Below are positions 7,957 through 16,860 of a DNA stretch of 64,000 bases, one piece after another; positions within the stretch are counted from its first letter, which is position 1, and every line of letters starts with the position of its first letter. The notes below the pieces were generated by a model, which was given only the letters and a program-made list of their open reading frames with translations, ran no database searches and was not told the origin of the DNA. The position numbers and the translations under genes were made by a program. Source of the DNA: Pusillimonas caeni (GTDB lineage Bacteria > Pseudomonadota > Gammaproteobacteria > Burkholderiales > Burkholderiaceae_B); NCBI RefSeq assembly GCF_003545815.1, contig NZ_PDUW01000012.1, forward strand, positions 32,251 through 96,250. Direction: 5' to 3'.

Positions 7957-9066
7957 TTATTTGTCTCTCATACGTCCACTATCAGCCAGATGGCGGATGT
8001 AGGGCGTAAGGCTATCCACATAAGCTGCAATAAACTCCTCAAGGTCAATGTGATCGCTACCCGCGAAACGACGCTCCATAGCCTCCCTCGATTTGCCCAA
8101 AACCTCTTCTAGGTGCTGCTCCTGCTGCCGCTGTATCTCAGGGCGGATGACTGTGTGCCAGGCGTCGGAAACTACTTGCGAATCGTAGAACTGATATTCA
8201 TAGATTTGTTTAACCCCTGACTCATCAAATTCCAAGTCGAAATCAACAGTAATTTCCTGACCTTTGGTTGGATCTATCGCATACGAATGCTTGAAATCAT
8301 CACCCTCGTAATTTGCGCTCAACGAGATAACGATCCGAACGACGCCAAAGTATTCAAGGTATGCTTGGACCGTCCGCTCGGCCTTATTTCCCTTCACGCA
8401 AATACAGTGGACGGGCACGCCGACAGGCCTGTTGATGAGTAGGTCATGGTGATAGTAATAGCCGAAGCAGGGTTCACCATCATTGAAGATATAAGCGTTC
8501 GCTCGCTCGCAGATTTTGGGGTTGATACCGTTTACGGATAGCAACGCTAGAGCCGTTTTCACGAACGACTTGCCAACGCTTAAGCCGCCGAAGCTAAATT
8601 CAAAGTTGAAATACCCATCAGGGTATTTAGTCTGTGTCGTTGCGCTAGCTAAGGTTTTTTCGACATCCAGCGTGGGATAGGAGCGTTTCAAGCCAGTCGC
8701 GATCTGACGAGCCTGATTCATGTCATTGGCGCTGATTTGAAAGTGAACGCTATCCTCCCTAACTTCCTTCTTTATCACTGGCGCGAAGAATTTCAATGAA
8801 CTCTTGGTGTAAATCAACTTTTCGCCGGCAGATGTTTCTATGACCTCGGCGCGATTCTCTCCTCGGTCACGCACGACACGAAAAAACAAGGCCAGCTTGT
8901 TCAGTTGCTTGGCTAGATCTGCATCCCATGCCTCACCAGCCTTACCGTTGCAAGCACGACATATGAAACCTTTAACTTCACGCATTCCGCCGATTGAGTT
9001 CGGGATGATGTGTTCACCAGAATCGTTTTGAGGCGTCATAGGCTCACTGCACAGGTAGCAATCCAT
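7957..9066 (-). CDS. HNH endonuclease domain protein
   Basis: A 369-residue protein with an N-terminal HNH/zinc module: CYLC at residues 3-6, the EHIIPNSIGG block whose histidine is the likely general base, and CRACN at 35-39 closing a four-cysteine zinc site. The remaining 330 residues match no domain I recognise; they are rich in aromatic and charged residues and end in a helical segment (QRQQEQHLEEVLGKSREAME). Base composition is lower in GC than the flanking biosynthetic genes, like the convergent OLD-type gene. The layout suggests a restriction-like or anti-phage nuclease, but function is not shown. The ribosome site is poor: GGAAG lies almost against the ATG. Confidence 0.75.
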   Translation of the reverse strand: MDCYLCSEPMTPQNDSGEHIIPNSIGGMREVKGFICRACNGKAGEAWDADLAKQLNKLALFFRVVRDRGENRAEVIETSAGEKLIYTKSSLKFFAPVIKKEVREDSVHFQISANDMNQARQIATGLKRSYPTLDVEKTLASATTQTKYPDGYFNFEFSFGGLSVGKSFVKTALALLSVNGINPKICERANAYIFNDGEPCFGYYYHHDLLINRPVGVPVHCICVKGNKAERTVQAYLEYFGVVRIVISLSANYEGDDFKHSYAIDPTKGQEITVDFDLEFDESGVKQIYEYQFYDSQVVSDAWHTVIRPEIQRQQEQHLEEVLGKSREAMERRFAGSDHIDLEEFIAAYVDSLTPYIRHLADSGRMRDK

Positions 9067-9303
9067 ACTTCCAGGTTTTCTAAGTCTTCGGAGCCGATTT
9101 TATATGGGGTTCAACGTACCTTAATGCTACCCGCAATCTCGTTCGTAGTAGGAATAAGGCGCGACATATTTGGAACATCTGCAAAGATGTATGCGAGCGC
9201 ATATTGCGGAAGCTCGCAGTTAAACGCAAGCATACCCAGATTGAACGGCCGGTTGTGGCCGAAAGCAGTCAACCAGTCACTGCCACTATAAGCCAGGCCT
9301 GGA

Positions 9304-9558
9304 TCAGCGACTATTAATCCAACGCTGCGTATCCCGGATAAACCAGGGAAGATTCAGTTTTTCCCCCTCGCCGGACTCTATGGTCAAACGCTGACCCGAT
9401 GAACGAAGGGTATTGTTCGTACTCTGCGCCGTGGGCGATGACTGGCTTCGATAGTCCAGATCGGCTTGCCGGGGCCCATTACCCGCGCAGGCGACAATCG
9501 ACGTGCACGCGACCACAGCTAGGACTAGCTGCAGTGCTGAGCGAAAGTTCTTCATCAT
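9304..9558 (-). CDS. Small predicted lipoprotein
   Basis: 84 residues with a lipoprotein signal: MMKNFRSALQLVLAVVACTS then IVACAGN, where IVAC is a plausible lipobox and the cysteine near residue 24 would be lipidated. The mature 60 residues are hydrophilic, with a Ser/Thr-rich stretch and a C-terminal LPWFIRDTQRWINSR. The start is supported by AGGAG 7 nt upstream of the first of two ATG codons. No family is recognised. It sits at the right edge of the accessory patch, before crcB. Confidence 0.6.
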   Translation of the reverse strand: MMKNFRSALQLVLAVVACTSIVACAGNGPRQADLDYRSQSSPTAQSTNNTLRSSGQRLTIESGEGEKLNLPWFIRDTQRWINSR

Positions 9559-9687
9559 GTACTGGCTCCTGGAGTGATGAATGTCGCCATTGAACTGGTA
9601 AAAGACGGCGACGATCTTGACGGCCTGCCCGGTGAGGGCGCCCTCGATGTTGATGGGCTTCCATCCATAAGAAGCTCCATCAAGAAA

Positions 9688-10071
9688 TCACCGCAGCGCA
9701 TTCACCGTCAACAGCCCCATCCCCGTAAGCACCAGCGCCCCGAACAAGCTCAGCCCCGAATACCCGATCGCCAACAAAAACTCGCCGCGCTCGACCAGCC
9801 CCACCGTCTCGGCTGAGAAAGTAGAAAAAGTCGTCAACCCGCCCAGGAACCCGGTAGTCACCAACAGCCGCATCCAGCCCGGCGTCTCGGGAAAGAGCAG
9901 GAAACAGCCCAGGGCCAAACCGATGAGATAGGCGCCCACAAGGTTGGCCATCAAGGTGCCCCAGGGCAGCGTAGACGCGGCGTGATTGAGCCATAGGCCC
10001 AGCAGCCAGCGGGCGATGGCGCCCAGCGCCGCGCCGATACCGACTGCAAGAACATTGCTCAGTATCGACAC
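9688..10071 (-). CDS. crcB: Fluoride ion channel CrcB/Fluc
   Basis: Four-helix membrane protein of 127 residues that dimerises into a fluoride exporter. Diagnostic motifs are GAIARW near the N-terminus, GTLMANLVGAYLIG in helix 2 and GGLTTFSTFSAE in helix 3, with the pore-lining phenylalanines. The start is 15 bp after the thrC stop on the same strand, so it is probably the last gene of alaC-hom-thrC-crcB. There is no space for a fluoride riboswitch upstream. Confidence 0.95.
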   Translation of the reverse strand: MSILSNVLAVGIGAALGAIARWLLGLWLNHAASTLPWGTLMANLVGAYLIGLALGCFLLFPETPGWMRLLVTTGFLGGLTTFSTFSAETVGLVERGEFLLAIGYSGLSLFGALVLTGMGLLTVNALR

Positions 10072-10086
10072 GGTGGGCCTCCTTGC

Positions 10087-11496
10087 TTACAGCTCGGCGT
10101 GCTGCCGGATGTAGTCTTTGACGAGGCCTGCGTCGCAAGCCATGACTTGAACGCGCTGGGGCAGGCCGGGCAGGTCTTGCAGGTGCTCGGGCACGGGGGC
10201 GATCTGCCCGGTGGCTTCGCGGATGGTGTCCGCGAACTTGACGGGCAGCGCGGTTTCCAGCACCAGCATGGGGGTGTCGGGGTCGGCGTGCTCGGCGGCG
10301 ACCTTGACGGCGTCGGCGGTATGCGGGTCGATCAGCACGCCGGTGTCGTCGTAGACCGAACGGATGGTCTTGAGGCGGTCTTGATGGGTGCTGATCCCGG
10401 CGATAAAGCCATAGCGGGACTCGAACTGCGGCTTGAGTTCGCTGAGGTCGAATTCGCCCTGCTGCTCGAGCTGCTTCCACAGCTGGGCCACTTTGCCGGC
10501 GTCGCGGCCGACCAGGTCGAAGACGAAGCGCTCGAAGTTGGACGCCCGCGAAATGTCCATGGAGGGGCTGGAGGTGGCGTGCGTCTGGGCGGCGGAGCGC
10601 GGCCGGTAGACGCCGGTGCGGAAGAACTCTTCCAGCACGTTGTTCTCGTTGGTGGCCAGCACCAGCTTGGCGATGGGCAGGCCCATCTCGCGTGCCAGAT
10701 GACCCGACAGGATGTTGCCGAAGTTGCCTGTGGGCACGGCGAAGGAAACCTGCTGGCCGGGCCCGGTGGTGGCGCGCAGCCAGCCCCAGAAGTAGTACAC
10801 GATCTGGGCGGCGATGCGCGCCCAGTTGATGGAGTTGACCGCGCCCAGCCGGTAGGCGGCCTTGAATTCAAGGTCGCCCGCCAGCGCCTTGACGATGTCC
10901 TGGCACTCGTCGAACACGCCCTTGACGGCCAGGTTGTGGATGTTGGCGTCTTGCAGCGAATACATCTGGGCGCGCTGGAAGTCGCTCATGCGGCCGTGGG
11001 GCGACAGCATGAAGACGGCCACGCCCTTCTTGCCGCGCAGCGCGTATTCGGCCGCCGAGCCGGTGTCGCCCGAGGTGGCGCCCACGATGTTCAGGGTGGT
11101 GCCGCGCTTGGCCAGCACGTATTCGAACACCTGGCCCAGGAACTGCATGGCCATGTCCTTGAACGCCAGGGTCGGGCCCTGCGACAGGCCCAGCAGGCTG
11201 GTCTTGCCATACAGGGGCTTGAGCGGCACCACGTCGGGCGAATCGAATATGCCCGGGGCGTATGCCGCCTGGGTGAGGCGGTTCAGGTCTTCGCGCGGGA
11301 TGTCGTCGATGAACAGGCCCAGCACCTCGGCGGCCAGCGATGCATAGTCGAGCGCGCGCCAGGCTTCGAGCTGTTCGGCCGACACCTGCGGCAGGGTCTC
11401 GGGCAGGGCCAGGCCGCCGTCCGGCGCCAGGCCTTCGAGCAAAATGTCTGAAAACGGCAGCGGGTTCATCCCCCCGCGGGTCGAGCGGTATTTCAT
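10087..11496 (-). CDS. thrC: Threonine synthase
   Basis: PLP enzyme converting O-phosphohomoserine to threonine, the last step of threonine synthesis. The 469 residues match the long proteobacterial type, starting MKYRSTRGG. The PLP lysine is in TLAFKDMAMQF, and the phosphate-binding GATSGDTGSAA and SFAVPTGNFGN loops are present. The start overlaps the hom stop by 4 bp, so the pair is coupled. Confidence 0.97.
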   Translation of the reverse strand: MKYRSTRGGMNPLPFSDILLEGLAPDGGLALPETLPQVSAEQLEAWRALDYASLAAEVLGLFIDDIPREDLNRLTQAAYAPGIFDSPDVVPLKPLYGKTSLLGLSQGPTLAFKDMAMQFLGQVFEYVLAKRGTTLNIVGATSGDTGSAAEYALRGKKGVAVFMLSPHGRMSDFQRAQMYSLQDANIHNLAVKGVFDECQDIVKALAGDLEFKAAYRLGAVNSINWARIAAQIVYYFWGWLRATTGPGQQVSFAVPTGNFGNILSGHLAREMGLPIAKLVLATNENNVLEEFFRTGVYRPRSAAQTHATSSPSMDISRASNFERFVFDLVGRDAGKVAQLWKQLEQQGEFDLSELKPQFESRYGFIAGISTHQDRLKTIRSVYDDTGVLIDPHTADAVKVAAEHADPDTPMLVLETALPVKFADTIREATGQIAPVPEHLQDLPGLPQRVQVMACDAGLVKDYIRQHAEL

Positions 11497-12797
11497 AGCA
11501 GGTGCTCCATGCGCAGGCGGGTGACCTTGGACTTGACGAAGGGCAGGTACTGGATCTTTCTCAGCGCGTCTTCGACGTTGCCTTCGCGGGCTTCGTGCGA
11601 CAGGAAGATGATGTCGGCGTCGTTGTCGCCATGGGGCTCCTGGAACATCGAGCCGATGGAAATATCGGCGTCGGCCAGAATGCGAGCCAGATCGGCCAGC
11701 ACGCCGGGACGATCCTCGACACGCAGGCGCAGGTAATAGGAAGACACGACGTCGTCCATCGACAGCACGGGAATATCCACCACCGATTCGGGCTGGAAGC
11801 CCAGGTGCTGGACGCGGTGCGCCGGTTTCACGTCGAGGGCGCGCGCCACGTCGACGAGGTCGGCCACGACGGCCGAAGCGGTGGGCATTTCGCCGGCACC
11901 CTGGCCATAGTAAAGCGTAGGTCCCACGGCATCGCCGCTGACCAGCACCGCGTTCATGGCTCCTTCGACGTTGGCCAGCAGGCGCTCGGCCGGAATCAGC
12001 GTGGGATGCACCCGCAGCTCGATGCCCCGTTCGCTGCGGCGGGTGATGGCCAGCAGCTTGATGCGGTAGCCCAGGCGCTCGGCATGGGCGATGTCTTCGC
12101 GGGCGAGATGCGAGATGCCCTCGGTGTGGGTCTTGTTGAACTGCACCGGAATGCCGAAGGCGATCGAGGCCAGCAAGGTGAGCTTGTGGGCGGCGTCCAC
12201 GCCTTCGACGTCGAAAGTGGGGTCGGCTTCGGCATAGCCCAGCAGCTGGGCTTCGGCCAGGGCCTCGTTGAAGGACAGGCCGCGCGAGCGCATTTCAGAC
12301 AGGACGAAGTTGCTGGTGCCGTTGATGATGCCCGCCACCCACTGAATCTGGTTGGCGGCCAGGCCCTCGCGTATGGCCTTGATGGCCGGTATGCCGCCGG
12401 CCACCGCGGCCTCGAACGCCACGGTAACGCCCTTGGCCTCGGCCGCGGCGAAGATCTCGTTGCCATGGCGGGCCAGCAGTGCCTTGTTGGCGGTGACCAC
12501 GTGCTTGCCGTGGGCAATGGCTTCCATGATCCATTCGCGCGCAATCGTTTCGCCGCCGATCACTTCGACGACCACATCGATGTCGGGGTCGCGCACCACG
12601 CGCATGCCGTCCTGCGTAATGTAGGCTGAATCGCCGACCAGGGCCTGGGCCTTCTGGACGTCGCGTACCGCCACCCCTGCCACTTCGATGCGCCGTCCGG
12701 CGCGCCGCTCGATCTCGCCGGCGTTGTTCGTCAATACCTTCCAGGTGCCGCCGCCGACGACGCCCAGGCCCAACAGACCTACTTTCACTGCTTTCAT
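11493..12797 (-). CDS. hom: Homoserine dehydrogenase
   Basis: NAD(P)H-dependent reduction of aspartate semialdehyde to homoserine, the branch point to threonine and methionine. It has 434 residues: Rossmann [16 protein letters not shown] at the N-terminus, the catalytic core [14 protein letters not shown] and [16 protein letters not shown], and a C-terminal ACT domain from about residue 350 ([20 protein letters not shown]) for feedback by threonine. It overlaps both alaC and thrC by 4 bp. No aspartokinase is fused. Confidence 0.97.
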   Translation of the reverse strand: MKAVKVGLLGLGVVGGGTWKVLTNNAGEIERRAGRRIEVAGVAVRDVQKAQALVGDSAYITQDGMRVVRDPDIDVVVEVIGGETIAREWIMEAIAHGKHVVTANKALLARHGNEIFAAAEAKGVTVAFEAAVAGGIPAIKAIREGLAANQIQWVAGIINGTSNFVLSEMRSRGLSFNEALAEAQLLGYAEADPTFDVEGVDAAHKLTLLASIAFGIPVQFNKTHTEGISHLAREDIAHAERLGYRIKLLAITRRSERGIELRVHPTLIPAERLLANVEGAMNAVLVSGDAVGPTLYYGQGAGEMPTASAVVADLVDVARALDVKPAHRVQHLGFQPESVVDIPVLSMDDVVSSYYLRLRVEDRPGVLADLARILADADISIGSMFQEPHGDNDADIIFLSHEAREGNVEDALRKIQYLPFVKSKVTRLRMEHLL

Positions 12798-13981
12798 TTA
12801 CTCAATCCGTCCTTTCGGAACATTTCTTTGATGCCGCGCACCGCCTGGCGGATGCGCTGCTCGTTTTCGATCAGGGCGAATCGAACGTAGTCGTCACCGT
12901 ACTCGCCAAAGCCCACGCCCGGCGAGACGGCCACTTTCGCCTGCGCCAGCAGCTTCTTGGAGAACTCGAGCGAGCCCAGCTCTTGATAGAACTCGGGGAT
13001 CTTGGCCCAGATATACATCGAGGCCTTGGGCACATCGACCATCCAGCCGGCCTCGTGCAGGCCCTTGGCCAGGACGTCGCGCCGGTTGCGGTACAGCTCG
13101 GCCACGCGCTGCACCTCGTCCTGCGGCCCCTCGAGCGCGGCGATGGCCGCCACCTGTATGGGCGTGAAGGTGCCGTAGTCGTGATAGCTCTTGATGCGGG
13201 CCAGCGCATTGACGAGCTCGCGGTTGCCCACCATGAAGCCGATGCGCCAGCCGGCCATGTTGTAGCTTTTGCTCATGGTGAAGAATTCGACCGCCACGTC
13301 GCGCGCGCCCTCGACCTGCATGATGGAAGGCGCCACATAGCCGTCGAAACAGATGTCCGCGTAGGCCAGGTCGTGCACCACCAGAATATTGTGCTCTTTG
13401 GCCAGCGCCACCACCCGCTCGAAGAAGCTCAGGTCGACGCACTGCGCCGTGGGGTTGCTGGGAAAGCCCAGAATCATCATCTTGGGCTTGGGAATGCTTT
13501 CGCGCACCGCCCGCTCGATTTCCTCGAAGAAGTCCACGCCCGGCACCATGGGCACCGAACGGATGTTGGCGCCTGCGATCACGGCGCCGTAGATGTGGAT
13601 GGGATAGCTGGGATTGGGTACCAGCACGGTGTCGCCGCGGTCGAGCGTGGCCAGCATGAGGTGGGCCAGGCCTTCTTTGGAGCCGATGGTGACGATGGCT
13701 TCGGAATCGGGGTCGATCGAGACGCCGTAGCGGCGCTCGTACCAGCCCGAGATGGCCCGGCGCAGCCGGGGAATGCCTTTGGACACCGAGTACCCATGCG
13801 TATCGGGGCGGCTGGCCACCTCGATGAGCTTGTCGACGATGTGCTTGGGGGTGGGACCATCGGGGTTGCCCATCGACATGTCGATGATGTCCTCTCCTCG
13901 ACGACGCGCCTCCATCTTGAGCTCGCCCGTAATATTGAAGACATAGGGAGGCAGCCGCTCTATTCGAGGAAAATTCGTCAT
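12794..13981 (-). CDS. alaC: Alanine-type aminotransferase (AlaC-like)
   Basis: Fold-type I PLP aminotransferase of 395 residues. It opens [20 protein letters not shown], has [12 protein letters not shown] in the substrate-binding arm, [15 protein letters not shown] [16 protein letters not shown] and the PLP lysine in [16 protein letters not shown]. This sequence style is that of AlaC, pyruvate to alanine with glutamate as donor. Being first in a coupled run with hom and thrC it might instead act on an aspartate-family intermediate; substrate is not visible from sequence. Confidence 0.85.
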   Translation of the reverse strand: MTNFPRIERLPPYVFNITGELKMEARRRGEDIIDMSMGNPDGPTPKHIVDKLIEVASRPDTHGYSVSKGIPRLRRAISGWYERRYGVSIDPDSEAIVTIGSKEGLAHLMLATLDRGDTVLVPNPSYPIHIYGAVIAGANIRSVPMVPGVDFFEEIERAVRESIPKPKMMILGFPSNPTAQCVDLSFFERVVALAKEHNILVVHDLAYADICFDGYVAPSIMQVEGARDVAVEFFTMSKSYNMAGWRIGFMVGNRELVNALARIKSYHDYGTFTPIQVAAIAALEGPQDEVQRVAELYRNRRDVLAKGLHEAGWMVDVPKASMYIWAKIPEFYQELGSLEFSKKLLAQAKVAVSPGVGFGEYGDDYVRFALIENEQRIRQAVRGIKEMFRKDGLSK

Positions 13982-14259
13982 GATGGGAGTCCTTCGGGGT
14001 CCGGAGAAAAGCTGAAAAAGGCTGAAAGGGAAAAGATAACCTGTTAGTTTAAACGATCGCGATGGCGCCGTAAAAAGGCCGGCCGGCCGGCGCCCGCCGG
14101 CATGAAAACGACCGCCGCGCCGGCCCGTTCAGGCAGCGTGGCGACCAGGCGGACGATACGGCGGAACGCCTTCCGGCAGAAGGCGGCGCCGCCACGTCCA
14201 GCCGCCCCTCTTCCGCCCCATAATTGCGCTATGATCGGAATGAAGATGGGAGTTACCGA
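13982..14259. promoter_or_regulatory. Divergent promoter region alaC / Mth938-like gene
   Basis: 278 bp between divergent starts. A TATGAT hexamer at 14230-14235 could be a -10 element for the rightward gene, about 25 bases before its GTG, but no good -35 lies 16-18 bp upstream. The rest is very GC-rich with no gene. Confidence 0.3.
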
Positions 14260-14706
14260 GTGCAATTACAGTCCGAGTCCAACCCCGCGCTGAATACTGT
14301 TACAGCCTACGGAGAGGATTACATCGAAATCAACGCCGTGACCTACAGGCATGCCGTCTGCTTCGGCCCCGAAGGCGAAGTCCGCCGCTGGTCGGCGGAC
14401 GACCCCGGCGCCATCAGCACGGCCTCGCTTCGACAGGCCGCGGGCCTGGCCGAATCCCGGCCCGACCCCATGGCCTTTCTCGACGGCGCACCGCCCTCCC
14501 GTCCCCCCGACGCCCCCGAAGTCCTGCTCATCGGCACCGGCTCCAGGCAGCGCCTGCTGCCGGCCGAGACGGTGGGCGAACTGCTCGCCATGGGCATAGG
14601 CGTCGAAGCCATGAGCACCCAGGCGGCTGCTCGCACCTACAACATCTTGATGGCCGAGGGCCGGCGCGTCGTCGCCGCCCTGCTGCCACTGGAGCCCACA
14701 CAATGA
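14260..14706 (+). CDS. Mth938-like domain protein (DUF498)
   Basis: 148 residues of the Mth938/NDUFAF3-like fold: an early YIEINAVTYRHAV strand region, the VLLIGTGSRQRLLP block and GVEAMSTQAAARTYNILMAEGRRV near the C-terminus. Its biochemical role is unknown; the eukaryotic relative assists complex I assembly. GTG 14260 is preferred because GGGAG lies 7 nt upstream; a TTG 36 bp earlier has no ribosome site. The stop overlaps the bcp start by 4 bp. Confidence 0.85.
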   Translation: MQLQSESNPALNTVTAYGEDYIEINAVTYRHAVCFGPEGEVRRWSADDPGAISTASLRQAAGLAESRPDPMAFLDGAPPSRPPDAPEVLLIGTGSRQRLLPAETVGELLAMGIGVEAMSTQAAARTYNILMAEGRRVVAALLPLEPTQ

Positions 14707-15173
14707 GTCAAGTCACCGTCGGCGCCCCGCTGCCCGATTTCACCGCAGCCAGCACAGAAGGCGACATCACCAAGGCCACGCTGGCCGGCAAATGGACCGT
14801 GCTGTATTTTTATCCCAAAGACCACACGCCGGGCTGCACCACCCAGGCGCAGGGTTTTCGCGACCACTACGCCCAGTTCCAGAAGGCCGGCTGCCGCATC
14901 ATCGGCGTCTCGCGCGATTCGCTCAAGACGCACGGCAACTTCATCGAGAAGCAGGGCCTGCCCTTTCCCCTCATTGCCGACACCGACGAAACGCTCTGCG
15001 AACTGTTCGGGGTCATGAAGCTGAAAAATATGTACGGTAAACAGGTAAGAGGAATCGAGCGCAGCACTTTCCTCATCGACCCGCAAGGCGTGCTGGTACG
15101 TGAATGGCGCGGCCTGCGCGTGCCCGGGCACGTCGAGGCGGTGCTGCAGGCGCTGCACGAAGCCGCGGGCTGA
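14703..15173 (+). CDS. bcp: Bcp/PrxQ thiol peroxidase
   Basis: Peroxiredoxin that reduces H2O2 and organic peroxides using thioredoxin-type donors. 156 residues. The peroxidatic cysteine is C45 in HTPGCTTQAQGF, with the supporting arginine in ERSTFLIDPQGV. The resolving cysteine usually five residues later (CTTEAC) is glutamine here; C64 in KAGCRIIG and a cysteine in TLCELFG remain as possible partners. It is coupled to the Mth938-like gene by ATGA overlap. Confidence 0.95.
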   Translation: MSQVTVGAPLPDFTAASTEGDITKATLAGKWTVLYFYPKDHTPGCTTQAQGFRDHYAQFQKAGCRIIGVSRDSLKTHGNFIEKQGLPFPLIADTDETLCELFGVMKLKNMYGKQVRGIERSTFLIDPQGVLVREWRGLRVPGHVEAVLQALHEAAG

Positions 15174-15222
15174 CGCGGCGCCACGATCCGTACCAACGAC
15201 CACCACCAGGAGCCTACGCCTC

Positions 15223-16839
15223 ATGCCGCTGCCCAAGTTGCCTACCCGTATGGGAACCGTGCTGTCCACCGCCGATGTCGCCGTCGAAGCCGACGTCGCG
15301 ACCGTCCCGGCCCCGGTCGAAGTTCCCGCGGCGCGCCAGCCGGCCGAAACCAAGGCAACACCGCCCGCCGCGCAGCCCAAAGAGCCGCGCCTGGCGGTCG
15401 TCAAGCCCAAGGGGGCCAAGAAGACACGCCTGCCCACCGCCCGGCGCAAGCTTTTCGTGCTGGACACCAATGTGCTGCTGCACGACTCGAACTCGCTGTT
15501 CAAGTTCGAAGAGCACGATATCTTCCTGCCCATGATCGTGCTCGAAGAGCTCGACCACCAGAAAAAAGGCATGTCCGAAGTGTCGCGCAACGCGCGCCAG
15601 GTCAGCCGCTTCCTGGACGGCCTGGTCGGCGCGACCGGCGACCTGGCCCAGGGCATGGCCCTGGACGCCCTGGGCAATCAGGAAGCCCTGGGCTCGCTGT
15701 ACTTCCAGACCAGCGCCCTGTCGTCCGAACTGCCCATAGAGCTGCCCATGGGCAAGGCCGACAACGTCATCCTGCACGTCGTGCATGCGCTGCAGGCCGT
15801 CTACGCCAAGCGGCAGGTCATCCTGGTGTCCAAGGACATCAATATGCGCCTCAAGGCGCTGTCTCTGGGCCTGGAGGCCGAAGACTACTACAACGACCAT
15901 GTCCTGGACGACTCCGATCTGCTCTACGACGGCGTCATGCCCCTGCCGGAGAACTTCTGGACCAAGCACGGCAAGGACGTCGAGTCCTGGCAGCAGGGCG
16001 GCACCACTTATTACCGCGTCAAGGGGCCGCTTTGCGCCGAGTTCATCGTCAACGAGTTCGTCTACTTCGAAGGCGAATTGCCCTTGTACGCCCAGGTGAA
16101 GGAAGTCAGCGGCAAAAGCGCCGTGCTGGCTACCCTGCGCGACTACAGCCACGGCAAGAACAACGTCTGGGGCATCACCGCGCGCAACCGTGAGCAGAAT
16201 TTCGCGCTCAATCTGCTGATGAACCCCGATTGCGACTTCGTCTCGCTGCTGGGCCAGGCCGGCACCGGCAAGACCCTGCTGGCCCTGGCGGCCGGGCTGA
16301 CGCAAACGCTTGAAACCAAGCGCTACAACGAAATCATCATCACGCGCGCCACCGTGCCGGTGGGAGACGACATCGGCTTCCTGCCCGGCACCGAAGAAGA
16401 AAAGATGCTGCCCTGGATGGGCGCCCTCGAAGACAACCTCGAAGTGCTGCATCTGGGCCCCGGCAACGAAATGAGTCCCGGCGGCGGCGGCCAGGAATGG
16501 ACCAAGAACTCCACCATGGAACTCATCCGTTCGCGCATCAAGGTCAAGTCGCTGAGCTTCATGCGCGGCCGCACCTTCCTGAATAAATTCCTCATCATCG
16601 ACGAAGCGCAAAACCTTACGCCCAAGCAGATGAAGACCCTGGTCACGCGCGCGGGGCCGGGCACCAAGATCGTCTGCCTGGGCAACATCGCCCAGATCGA
16701 CACGCCCTACCTCACCGAGGGCAGTTCGGGCCTTACCTACGTGGTCGACCGCTTCAAGGGCTGGCCGCATGCGGGGCATATCACGCTGCAGCGGGGCGAG
16801 CGCTCGCGCCTTGCCGACTATGCCAGTGAAACGCTGTAG
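15223..16839 (+). CDS. PIN-PhoH (PhoH2-type) ATPase/ribonuclease
   Basis: 538 residues with two parts. An Ala/Pro-rich N-terminal 75 residues is followed by a PIN nuclease domain (KLFVLDTNVLLHD with the metal-binding aspartate, MIVLEELD, then LVSKDINMRLKA), and a C-terminal PhoH P-loop ATPase (GQAGTGKT at 344-351, Walker B FLIIDEAQN). PhoH2 proteins combine helicase and RNase activity. The start ATG 15223 has AGGAG 10 nt upstream; upstream in-frame codons overlap bcp. No small antitoxin gene precedes it, so it is the standalone form. Confidence 0.92.
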   Translation: MPLPKLPTRMGTVLSTADVAVEADVATVPAPVEVPAARQPAETKATPPAAQPKEPRLAVVKPKGAKKTRLPTARRKLFVLDTNVLLHDSNSLFKFEEHDIFLPMIVLEELDHQKKGMSEVSRNARQVSRFLDGLVGATGDLAQGMALDALGNQEALGSLYFQTSALSSELPIELPMGKADNVILHVVHALQAVYAKRQVILVSKDINMRLKALSLGLEAEDYYNDHVLDDSDLLYDGVMPLPENFWTKHGKDVESWQQGGTTYYRVKGPLCAEFIVNEFVYFEGELPLYAQVKEVSGKSAVLATLRDYSHGKNNVWGITARNREQNFALNLLMNPDCDFVSLLGQAGTGKTLLALAAGLTQTLETKRYNEIIITRATVPVGDDIGFLPGTEEEKMLPWMGALEDNLEVLHLGPGNEMSPGGGGQEWTKNSTMELIRSRIKVKSLSFMRGRTFLNKFLIIDEAQNLTPKQMKTLVTRAGPGTKIVCLGNIAQIDTPYLTEGSSGLTYVVDRFKGWPHAGHITLQRGERSRLADYASETL

Positions 16840-16860
16840 CCGGAACCCGTGGGGCGGCGC

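Noticed and set aside
5000..9600. Attachment-site direct repeats bounding the accessory patch
   Set aside because: No integrase gene, tRNA gene or convincing flanking direct repeat was seen.
10072..10086. A fluoride riboswitch before crcB
   Set aside because: Only 15 bp separate thrC and crcB, too short for the element.
14044..14265. A 73-codon minus-strand frame upstream of alaC
   Set aside because: It ends in GC-rich noncoding DNA with Arg/Ala/Gly-rich content and overlaps the start of the Mth938-like gene; no family.
15223..16839. PIN-PhoH as part of a PhoAT-PhoH2 toxin-antitoxin pair
   Set aside because: No small antitoxin-like frame precedes the gene; bcp lies directly upstream.
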